Assembly: GCA_021812955.1 (NCBI GenBank) | Contig: JAKAMJ010000034.1 | Span: 1 to 7,134, forward strand | Reading direction: 5' to 3' | DNA length: 7,134 bases | DNA from: a bacterium | Lineage (GTDB): Bacteria; Patescibacteriota; Minisyncoccia; Phycocordibacterales; Phycocordibacteraceae | In this document: in pieces, positions 1 to 4,771 of the stretch | Layout: each line of letters begins with the position of its first letter | How positions within the stretch are numbered: position 1 is the first letter of the stretch | The notes under the pieces: generated by a model | Databases searched by the model: none | The model's input: only the letters and a program-made list of their open reading frames with translations | Told to the model about the DNA's origin: nothing | Position numbers and translations under genes: made by a program

Positions 1-133
1 AGGGTTGTGGTGTTGTCATGCTGTAGTTTCGTACTGTGTTAGTATCGAGCAAACCGACCATTGCCCGTAATTTTCATGATAGCTCCGTGAACGTGCGTAG
101 TGAATGGGGAGAACGAGTGGATTTTGAGGGAGT

Positions 134-160
134 CGGCCTCCTTGCGTAGCTTGGAGGCCG
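134..160. other. GC-rich hairpin (8-bp stem)
   Basis: The sequence cggcctcc at 134-141 pairs perfectly with ggaggccg at 153-160, leaving an 11-nt loop. It lies about 35 bases left of the 28-bp inverted repeat. No T-tract follows on either strand, so it does not look like an intrinsic terminator. It may be part of the same structured RNA or element as its neighbours. Confidence 0.55.
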
Positions 161-240
161 GGCATGCGCGCACGGGAGGGTGGGGCAAGCATTTGCATCC
201 GCCTCGGGGCTGTTTCCGCTATGAGCGTCCATGGCGAAGG

Positions 241-260
241 GACGAGCGCCGACGTTCGTC
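241..260 (+). other. Hairpin, 8-bp stem with CCGA tetraloop
   Basis: gacgagcg (241-248) pairs with cgttcgtc (253-260) around the loop ccga. One pair, 246/255, is G-U when read as + strand RNA and would be an A-C mismatch in minus strand RNA. It lies inside the 28-bp inverted repeat segment. Confidence 0.4.
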
Positions 261-367
261 TGCAATGCGGAATCTCGTAGCGGAAGCGACACCACTGCCG
301 AACGAATGAAAACGAGGGAGGGGGTTGTGCGACGACGGAATCCGAAGGAACGAGGATGAGGAGGAGC

Positions 368-394
368 TGGGGGAGGGATTCCTTCCCTCCCCCA
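368..394. other. Strong hairpin, 11-bp GC-rich stem
   Basis: Bases 368-378 (tgggggaggga) pair perfectly with 384-394 (tccctccccca) around the 5-nt loop ttcct. This is the most stable local stem in the left region, inside the 28-bp inverted repeat segment. Neither strand shows a T-run after the stem (aacaagag on +, gctcctcc on -), which argues against a simple intrinsic terminator. Confidence 0.6.
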
Positions 395-415
395 AACAAG
401 AGCGACGCCCGAGCA

Positions 416-433
416 CCCGCCGAGCACGGCGGG
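416..433. other. Hairpin, 7-bp perfect GC stem with tetraloop
   Basis: cccgccg (416-422) pairs with cggcggg (427-433) around the 4-base loop agca. It lies 21 bases after the 368-394 hairpin and before the right arm of the 28-bp inverted repeat. No T-tract follows. Confidence 0.5.
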
Positions 434-568
434 AATGCGAGGAAAAGCGGCGCACAGAGGAATCTAGGCGCTCGTAGCCATAGCGGAAACAGCCCCGAGG
501 CGGATGCCGAGGGGTGAATCTCCCGAGCCACTGGACGACCACAGAGCGGACAAAAACAGAACCGAGAC

Positions 569-593
569 CGATGGGGATTTGTATTTCCCCTCG
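569..593. other. Weak imperfect hairpin
   Basis: gggga (573-577) pairs with tcccc (586-590) around an 8-nt loop, and cga/tcg (569-571 / 591-593) extends the stem past a single bulged base. It is short and could be chance; it is listed because it continues the run of stems seen from 134 onward. Confidence 0.25.
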
Positions 594-675
594 CCCCGCC
601 GCCATTCAATTTCAAAAGGCATTCCCCCCGCGAAAAATAAAGAAGCATGGAAGCGGCGGAGGCGAGGGGGCCCGG

Positions 676-710
676 CGAGTCTGCGAGCGGGCGAGCGCCG
701 AGTCTGCGAG
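676..710. repeat. Short direct repeat, 12 bp at 23-bp spacing
   Basis: The 12-mer cgagtctgcgag occurs at 676-687 and exactly again at 699-710. The second copy forms most of the loop of a 5-bp gcgcc/ggcgc stem (695-699 / 710-714). Only two copies are present and the spacer between them is simple GC-rich sequence, so this is not a CRISPR array. A local slippage duplication is the simplest explanation. Confidence 0.5.
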
Positions 711-842
711 GCGCGAGAGGGTCATGGGTGGCGCGTAAAATGGGTTCGAGCGAATTCGTACAGACGAGCAAGATAGATTGGCACAACCGACCTGTGCGGG
801 AAGCAGGCAGAGACTTAGGCGCATCGGCAGTCCACACCCTCA

Positions 843-870
843 TTGCACGTTCATAGAAATCGACTATAAT
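843..870 (+). promoter_or_regulatory. Putative sigma70-type promoter reading rightward
   Basis: A perfect -10 box TATAAT lies at 865-870. A weak -35 candidate TTGCAC (843-848, only TTG matching the consensus) sits 16 bp upstream. Transcription would start near 877 and run immediately into the 886-912 hairpin, then antisense to the 3' end of the NYN gene. No sense-strand gene follows, so the product, if any, would be a short or antisense RNA. A chance TATAAT is possible. Confidence 0.35.
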
Positions 871-885
871 GGGGGTATCAGACTT

Positions 886-912
886 GAGCGGCATCCTATA
901 CGGGTGCCGCTC
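886..912. terminator. Hairpin next to the NYN stop, possible terminator
   Basis: gagcggcatcc (886-896) pairs with gggtgccgctc (902-912) around the loop tatac: 8 perfect pairs, one wobble position (894/904) and two more pairs. It starts 7 bases past the NYN stop codon in the minus direction, the usual place for a terminator. There is no T-tract on that side; on the + side the tail gctgtttct is mildly T-rich. The 894/904 pair is U-G in + strand RNA but A-C in minus strand RNA. It may terminate NYN transcription, or a short + strand RNA from the promoter at 843-870. Confidence 0.4.
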
Positions 913-919
913 GCTGTTT

Positions 920-1510
920 CTACTCTTCGTTTCCCTCGCGTTTGAGACGCTCTCGGAGATATTCGAAGTCTCTGAAGTTGCTCCCGGCGAACTGCCGTAT
1001 TTCCTTGGCAGTGCGCGGCCCACGAGCGAGAATGACGACTTCTTTTCCTGCGTCCTGGACGTGTTTCAAGACGGGGAGGAAGTCGCCATCGCCGGAAAGG
1101 ACAATCGCGCGGTCGTAGCGGTCGAGTTCCTGCATCATGTAGTAGGTCATATCAACGTCGCAGTTCGCTTTGCGGCGCACACCGCCGTCGTCATCCTCGT
1201 ATGACTTCACTGGCTTCAGAATGAGGTGATAGCCGAACTCAGCGAGTTTGCGATAGAAACGAGCGCGTTTGAGATGCCGGTCAGCGAGGACAAGCTGTGC
1301 CTCGGTCATCTTGCTACCTTCTTCTCTGATGAGACGGGAGAGATATTCTTCGAGCTGCGTGATGGGCACTGAATCGTATTTGAGATAGTCAAAGGGCATG
1401 CGATGCAGCTCGACGCCGCCGAAGAAGTAGGCCTTCTCGACGCCGTATTTCTCGGTGAGGTATGCGCGGAGCTTCGCGTAGTCTATGCTCCATCCGAGAG
1501 TCTGACGCAC
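920..1510 (-). CDS. NYN-domain (DUF88/LabA-like) protein, N-terminally truncated
   Basis: The 196-residue product (GTG start at 1510) resembles NYN/DUF88 proteins, PIN-like metal-dependent RNases. Visible family features are LGWSIDYAKLRAYL (5-18), YGVEKAYFFGG (22-32), the acidic block KANCDVDMTYYMM (114-126; D118, D120) and the SGDGDFLPVL core (139-148; D141, D143). The first strand of the domain, which normally carries an IDGxN-type motif with a catalytic Asp just before the LGW segment, is absent. A TGA lies in frame only 21 bp upstream of the GTG, and that TGA is the stop codon of the deacetylase gene. The GTG has no Shine-Dalgarno and may be just the internal valine of an ancestral reading frame. 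The gene is therefore either a truncated remnant, broken by a frameshift or deletion at the junction, or a product without nuclease activity. Family assignment is good; function and substrate are unknown. Confidence 0.8.
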   Translation of the reverse strand: MRQTLGWSIDYAKLRAYLTEKYGVEKAYFFGGVELHRMPFDYLKYDSVPITQLEEYLSRLIREEGSKMTEAQLVLADRHLKRARFYRKLAEFGYHLILKPVKSYEDDDGGVRRKANCDVDMTYYMMQELDRYDRAIVLSGDGDFLPVLKHVQDAGKEVVILARGPRTAKEIRQFAGSNFRDFEYLRERLKREGNEE

Positions 1511-1531
1511 GGACGTTTGAGTCTCGTAGGG

Positions 1532-1575
1532 TCAGCGCGCTGGCCTGCACGAGAGCGGCAGTGCCAGCGCGCTGA
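1532..1575. repeat. Perfect 13-bp inverted repeat over the deacetylase stop codon
   Basis: tcagcgcgctggc (1532-1544) is the exact reverse complement of gccagcgcgctga (1563-1575), with an 18-base spacer. Read on the minus strand, the stem encodes the last residues of the deacetylase and its TGA. No T-tract follows (cccta), so it is not a standard terminator. It could end or stabilise the deacetylase mRNA, or mark a rearrangement junction, since the neighbouring NYN gene is truncated exactly here. Confidence 0.75.
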
Positions 1576-2377
1576 TGCCGCGCAGCTTCTGCACGAACGG
1601 CCTGAGCGCCGTCTTCGCGTTCATGGCGCTGAGCGCATACAGCTTCGCCGGAGTCTGGCCGCCTGTGAAGTAGTCGCCGCGTGCGGAGCGGTACCCGGCC
1701 GCCTCGACCATGCCGATGATGCGGGAATCATACGCACCGAAAGGGTATGCGAATTCGTTTACGGGCACTCCGAGATCGCTCTCGAGGAGCAGCTTGCTGC
1801 CGTGTATCTCTTGCCAGAGCGTCGCTTGGTCGGGGATGCGGGTGAGGAACGGGTGCGAACGCGAGTGGCTCCCGATAGTCATTCCTGCGGCGATGAGCGC
1901 GTGCAGGTCGCTCCACGACAAGAAGCCGGGTCGACCTATCGAATTCGTGAAGACGAAGAACGTCGCCGGATAATGGTATTTCTCAAGGATGGGCAGTGCG
2001 TAGACGAACTGGTCGTGCCAGCCGTCGTCGAACGAAAGCACGACAGGGTTCGACGGGAGCGCCGTGCCGCCGCGCAGGGCGCTCTCGAGGTCGCTGAACC
2101 GGATGACGTGGTAGCCAGTGTCTCGCAGGTAGCGCATCTCCGCGTCGAACGTCTCCGGCGTGACGGCGATAGCGCGCACGGCCGCGTCATCGCTCGGGTA
2201 GCTGGGGCGGACGACGTGATAGACGATGATTGGTACGCCCATCTCCCGCGCAGCAGACACCGTGGCCGGTGCCGATCTGACGGCCGGCCGCGCACTGCTT
2301 TGCGGCATGAAGAACGCGCCGCCGGCGACGACGGCGCACGAAGCCGCTGCGAGGATGATACTGGTGCTCCGGCGCAT
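1532..2377 (-). CDS. Polysaccharide deacetylase (CE4, NodB domain), secreted or anchored
   Basis: The 281-residue product removes N- or O-acetyl groups from a cell-envelope polysaccharide; peptidoglycan or a surface glycan is the likely substrate, but this cannot be decided here. An N-terminal basic and hydrophobic segment (MRRSTSIILAAASCAVVAGG, 1-20) acts as signal peptide or anchor. C14 sits in AASC, a poor lipobox, so a lipoprotein is unlikely. The NodB domain runs from about 48 to 255: opening strand PIIVYHVV (49-56), motif 1 SFDDG (115-119, catalytic base and metal Asp at D117/D118), motif 2 HSRSHP (171-176, metal ligands H171 and H175), motif 3 AYPFGAY (210-216). ATG 2377 is preferred: the frame stays open to 2563, but the upstream part overlaps proS and its promoter, and only the 2377 start puts the signal segment at the N-terminus. 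No Shine-Dalgarno is visible. The last about 16 residues (from RGIS) lie beyond the domain and are encoded largely by the inverted repeat. The gene is divergent from proS and upstream of the NYN gene, possibly co-transcribed with it. Confidence 0.88.
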   Translation of the reverse strand: MRRSTSIILAAASCAVVAGGAFFMPQSSARPAVRSAPATVSAAREMGVPIIVYHVVRPSYPSDDAAVRAIAVTPETFDAEMRYLRDTGYHVIRFSDLESALRGGTALPSNPVVLSFDDGWHDQFVYALPILEKYHYPATFFVFTNSIGRPGFLSWSDLHALIAAGMTIGSHSRSHPFLTRIPDQATLWQEIHGSKLLLESDLGVPVNEFAYPFGAYDSRIIGMVEAAGYRSARGDYFTGGQTPAKLYALSAMNAKTALRPFVQKLRGISALALPLSCRPAR

Positions 2378-2408
2378 GATTGCCAACAAGGATAGCACCC
2401 GCTCCTGC

Positions 2409-2450
2409 CGCCGTCCCGCTGGTGATTTTGTGGAAGACGGCAGGACGGCG
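2409..2450. repeat. 8-bp inverted repeat flanking the proS -35 region
   Basis: cgccgtcc (2409-2416) is the exact reverse complement of ggacggcg (2443-2450). The arms are symmetrical around the -35 hexamer at 2428-2433, and the right arm ends at the first base before the -10 box. It could be an operator for a dimeric regulator or a chance repeat in GC-rich DNA; nothing else supports regulation. Confidence 0.3.
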
Positions 2451-2456
2451 TATACT
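2428..2456 (+). promoter_or_regulatory. Promoter of the proS-mre operon, leaderless geometry
   Basis: The -35 box TTGTGG (2428-2433) and -10 box TATACT (2451-2456, 5 of 6 matches to TATAAT) are separated by an ideal 17 bp. The expected start point, about 7 bases after the -10 box, is the A of the proS ATG at 2463. The transcript would then begin at or within a base or two of the start codon, consistent with the lack of a Shine-Dalgarno. A promoter for the divergent deacetylase must lie in the same 85 bp; tatcct, 12 bases before its ATG on the minus strand, is a weak -10 candidate. Confidence 0.6.
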
Positions 2457-2462
2457 GCGGGC

Positions 2463-3716
2463 ATGAGGCAATCTAGGATCTTCACCAGGACTCGTCGCGA
2501 AGCGCCGGCAGACGAGGTCTCGAAGAACGCCCGGCTGCTCGTGCGCGCAGGCTTCGTGCACAAGGAGATGGCCGGCGTTTATTCGTATCTCCCGCTAGGG
2601 CTGCGCACGCTCGGCAAGATCGTCGGCATCATCCGCGAAGAGATGGACGCGATCGGCGGGCAGGAGCTCGTCATGTCGTCGTTGCAGGATCCGGAGATAT
2701 GGAAGGCGACGGACCGCTGGGAGCAGGACGTCTGGTTCAAGACGTCGCTCAAGGCAGGAGGCGACATCGGCTTCGGGTGGACGCAAGAGGAGGCGATAAC
2801 GCGCATCGCATCGCAGCAGGTGAGCTCGTACCGTGACCTGCCGTTCGCCGCATACCAGATACAGACGAAATTCCGCAACGAAGAGCGCGCGAAATCCGGC
2901 ATCATGCGCGGGCGCGAGTTCCTGATGAAAGACCTGTACTCTTTCCACGCCAGCCAGGAAGACCTCGACGCGTTCTACGAGCGGGCGAAAGACGCGTATG
3001 CGCGCGTGTTCGCGCGCGTCGGTATCGGCGCGCAGACGTTCGTAACGTTCGCGTCCGGTGGCGCCTTTTCAAAGTATAGCCATGAGTTCCAGACGCTCTC
3101 CTCGGCCGGCGAGGATACCATATACGTGTCGCGCGAGAAGGGGCTCGCGATAAACAGCGAAGTGCTGAATGACGACGTCCTGGCGGATCTCGGCGTCTCG
3201 CGCGATACGCTCGAGGAGCAGACGGCAATCGAAGTTGGCAACATATTCAAGCTCGGCACGCGCTTCTCCGAACCGCTCGGGCTTTCGTACAAGGATGAAT
3301 TCGGCGCCGCGAAGCCGGTCGTGATGGGCTGCTACGGCATCGGCCCCACGAGGCTCATGGGCACGATCGTCGAGCTGCTTTCGGACGAGAAAGGCCTCGT
3401 CTGGCCGAAGAGCGTCGCGCCGTTCGCGGTGCACCTGGTGTCGCTTGCGCGGGACGCGGGCGACGAAGTCGCCCGCGCTTCCGACGCATTGTATGAAGAC
3501 TTGCAGAAAGCCGGCGTCGAATCGCTCTACGATGACCGCGACCTACGCGCGGGAGAGAAGTTCGCAGACGGCGACCTGCTCGGTATCCCGACGCGCATCG
3601 TGGTCGGCAAGGACGCCGCCGCGACGGGAACGTTCGAGGCGGTCGATCGCGCGACCGGCGTCGTATCGAAACTCTCTCGAGAAGACATATTGAAGTCGAA
3701 CTTCAATACGAAGTAG
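2463..3716 (+). CDS. proS: Prolyl-tRNA synthetase, short form without editing insertion
   Basis: This cytoplasmic class II aminoacyl-tRNA synthetase joins proline to tRNA-Pro using ATP. The 417-residue product opens with the family N-terminus (MRQSRIFTRTRREAP) and shows motif 1 around VYSYLPLGLRTLGKI (39-53), the TQEEAIT segment (107-113), motif 2 YQIQTKFRNEERAKSGIMRG (131-150) followed by REFLMKDLYSFH (151-162), and motif 3 GCYGIGPTRLMG (289-300). The anticodon-binding domain follows from about 318 (APFAVHLVSLARDAG, YDDRDLRAGEKFADGDLLGIP). Standard bacterial ProRS is about 570 residues with an INS editing domain between motifs 2 and 3; here only about 125 residues separate them, so the INS domain is absent, as in the short enzymes of alphaproteobacteria and many CPR bacteria. 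ATG 2463 is chosen because homologous sequence begins there; the frame is open further upstream, but that part overlaps the deacetylase. First gene of the operon, 2 nt before mreB. Confidence 0.96.
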   Translation: MRQSRIFTRTRREAPADEVSKNARLLVRAGFVHKEMAGVYSYLPLGLRTLGKIVGIIREEMDAIGGQELVMSSLQDPEIWKATDRWEQDVWFKTSLKAGGDIGFGWTQEEAITRIASQQVSSYRDLPFAAYQIQTKFRNEERAKSGIMRGREFLMKDLYSFHASQEDLDAFYERAKDAYARVFARVGIGAQTFVTFASGGAFSKYSHEFQTLSSAGEDTIYVSREKGLAINSEVLNDDVLADLGVSRDTLEEQTAIEVGNIFKLGTRFSEPLGLSYKDEFGAAKPVVMGCYGIGPTRLMGTIVELLSDEKGLVWPKSVAPFAVHLVSLARDAGDEVARASDALYEDLQKAGVESLYDDRDLRAGEKFADGDLLGIPTRIVVGKDAAATGTFEAVDRATGVVSKLSREDILKSNFNTK

Positions 3717-3718
3717 GT

Positions 3719-4771
3719 ATGGGGAAATTTTCAAAGAATTACCTGTTCAGCAATGACATCGCCATCGACCTGGGGACGGGCAATACTCTCGTATACGTGC
3801 GCGGCAAGGGCGTCGTGCTGAGTGAGCCGTCCGTCGTCGCGGTCAACGACAAGACGCACCAGGTGGTCGCCATCGGGAAGGAGGCGAAGACGATGCTTGG
3901 GAAGGCCCCCGCGCATATCCGCGTCGTGCGCCCGCTCAGCCACGGCGTCATATCCGATTTCGAGGTGACGGAAGAGCTGCTCACGTACCTCATCAACAAG
4001 GCACAGAACGGGAGAGCTAAGCTCTTCGGGCCGCGCGTGGTCATCGGCGTGCCGACCGGCGTGACGAACGTGCAGAGCCGCGCCGTGCGCGACGCGGCGA
4101 AGAACGCCGGCGCGCGCGAAGCGTTCATCCTCGAAGAGCCGGTCGCCGGCGCTATCGGCACTAAGTTGCCGGTTGGAGAAGCCGTTGGCACGATGGTGGT
4201 CGACATCGGCGCTGGCACGACGGACATCGCGGTCATCGCGCTCAACGGCTCGGTAGCGTCGAAGAGCTCGCAGGTAGCGGGCGACCGTTTCAACGAGAAC
4301 ATAATCGACTATGTGCGGAGCGAGTTCAAGCTCGGCATCGGCGATGGCACCGCAGAAGACGTCAAGATACAGGTCGGTTCGGTGATGCCGCTCGCGGAAT
4401 CGCTCACGCGGACCGTGCGCGGCCGCGACTACGCGACCGGCTTGCCGCGGGAGATAACGCTCTCGGACGAGCATGTGCGTGAAGCGCTCACGCCGTCGCT
4501 CGAGGCGCTCATGGACGCGATGAAAGAGGTCATCGAGGCGACGCAGCCGGAGCTGCTTTCGGATGTGCTCGAGCGCGGCGTCACGGTGTTTGGCGGCGGC
4601 GCGCTTCTGCGCGGCCTTCCGCAGGCGCTCTCGAAGATGCTTGGCGTGCCGGTGCATGTCGCGCCGGACCCGCTCACCGCGGTCGTCCGTGGCGCAGGCA
4701 TCGTTACCGAGAATCCGGGGCCGTACGCGGATTTCTTCGTCGATGAAGAGGATATTCTCAGCGAGGCGTAA
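3719..4771 (+). CDS. mreB: Rod shape-determining protein MreB (bacterial actin)
   Basis: MreB polymerises with ATP into membrane-associated filaments that direct lateral-wall synthesis by the elongasome. The 350-residue product has the usual family length. Actin-fold signatures are present: phosphate-1 loop DLGTGNTLVYV (17-27), GVISDF (76-81), VVIGVPTGVTNVQSRAV (107-123), the EEPVAGAIG segment (139-147), phosphate-2 loop VVDIGAGTTDIAVI (160-173), GDRFNENI (188-195) and the adenosine motif VFGGGALLRGLP (290-301). The N-terminal MGKFSKNYLF resembles the short amphipathic or hydrophobic tip that lets many MreBs bind the membrane. The start lies 2 nt after the proS stop, with no good Shine-Dalgarno (taggtATG only), suggesting translational coupling. 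The last 29 bases overlap mreC. Nothing essential is missing. Confidence 0.97.
   Translation: MGKFSKNYLFSNDIAIDLGTGNTLVYVRGKGVVLSEPSVVAVNDKTHQVVAIGKEAKTMLGKAPAHIRVVRPLSHGVISDFEVTEELLTYLINKAQNGRAKLFGPRVVIGVPTGVTNVQSRAVRDAAKNAGAREAFILEEPVAGAIGTKLPVGEAVGTMVVDIGAGTTDIAVIALNGSVASKSSQVAGDRFNENIIDYVRSEFKLGIGDGTAEDVKIQVGSVMPLAESLTRTVRGRDYATGLPREITLSDEHVREALTPSLEALMDAMKEVIEATQPELLSDVLERGVTVFGGGALLRGLPQALSKMLGVPVHVAPDPLTAVVRGAGIVTENPGPYADFFVDEEDILSEA

Larger units (their letters stand above)
196..506. repeat. Perfect 28-bp inverted repeat bounding a 311-bp segment
   Basis: Bases 196-223 are the exact reverse complement of bases 479-506; the shared core includes GCCTCGGGGCTGTTTCCGCT. After a 6-nt bulge on the right side (473-478), six more pairs can form (224-229 with 467-472, one G-U), so the helix could reach about 34 bp. 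The enclosed 255 bases carry three more hairpins (241-260, 368-394, 416-433) and no convincing ORF. A perfect match of this length is far beyond chance. It could be the closing helix of a structured RNA, the terminal repeats of a small MITE-like element (no clear target duplication is visible: the left flank reads caagcatttg, the right flank ccgaggggtg), or two inverted copies of a dispersed repeat. Confidence 0.85.
1..919. other. Long gene-free, purine-rich, structured region
   Basis: No open frame here looks like a protein. The + strand is strikingly purine-rich (46 of 60 bases in 301-360). This empties the minus strand of stop codons and creates long but low-complexity minus-strand frames, one of 335 codons ending at 16 and overlapping the NYN gene in another frame. 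What can be seen instead is secondary structure: a perfect 28-bp inverted repeat, at least five GC-rich hairpins, a short tandem-like repeat near 676-710, and a promoter-like sequence at 843-870. Searches by eye for tRNA, tmRNA, RNase P RNA and SRP RNA signatures were negative. It may be a structured non-coding RNA locus, a decayed mobile element, or plain intergenic DNA. Confidence 0.6.

Noticed and set aside
196..230. tmRNA 5' end (ggggctg)
   Set aside because: The diagnostic following sequence (gattcgac type) and a tRNA-like 3' end are absent.
368..394. Intrinsic terminator
   Set aside because: The stem is strong, but neither strand has a T-tract after it and no gene ends nearby.
436..580. 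RNase P RNA-like words (gaggaaaa near 439, acagaacc near 555)
   Set aside because: The universally conserved core between these elements is absent and the spacing is far too short.
676..710. CRISPR repeat
   Set aside because: Only two short copies with an 11-bp spacer, and no cas genes in the window.
738..765. tRNA T-arm (ggttcgagc)
   Set aside because: The flanking bases do not form the required 5-bp stem and no cloverleaf can be built around it.
788..812. SRP/4.5S RNA-like ggaagcagg
   Set aside because: Only part of the apical motif is present, without the opposite GTCAGG strand or a long flanking helix.
16..1023. 335-codon open frame on the minus strand
   Set aside because: Low-complexity product rich in S, P, R, A and L with no recognisable motif. 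It overlaps the conserved NYN gene in another frame and is explained by the purine-rich + strand lacking the complement of stop codons.
869..1204. 111-codon + strand ORF starting next to the TATAAT
   Set aside because: It lies mostly antisense to the conserved NYN domain and its start ATG overlaps the -10 box itself; the product has no family features.
1403..2395. 330-codon + strand ORF
   Set aside because: Antisense shadow of the deacetylase and NYN genes; the arginine/alanine-rich product mirrors the codon pattern of the true genes.
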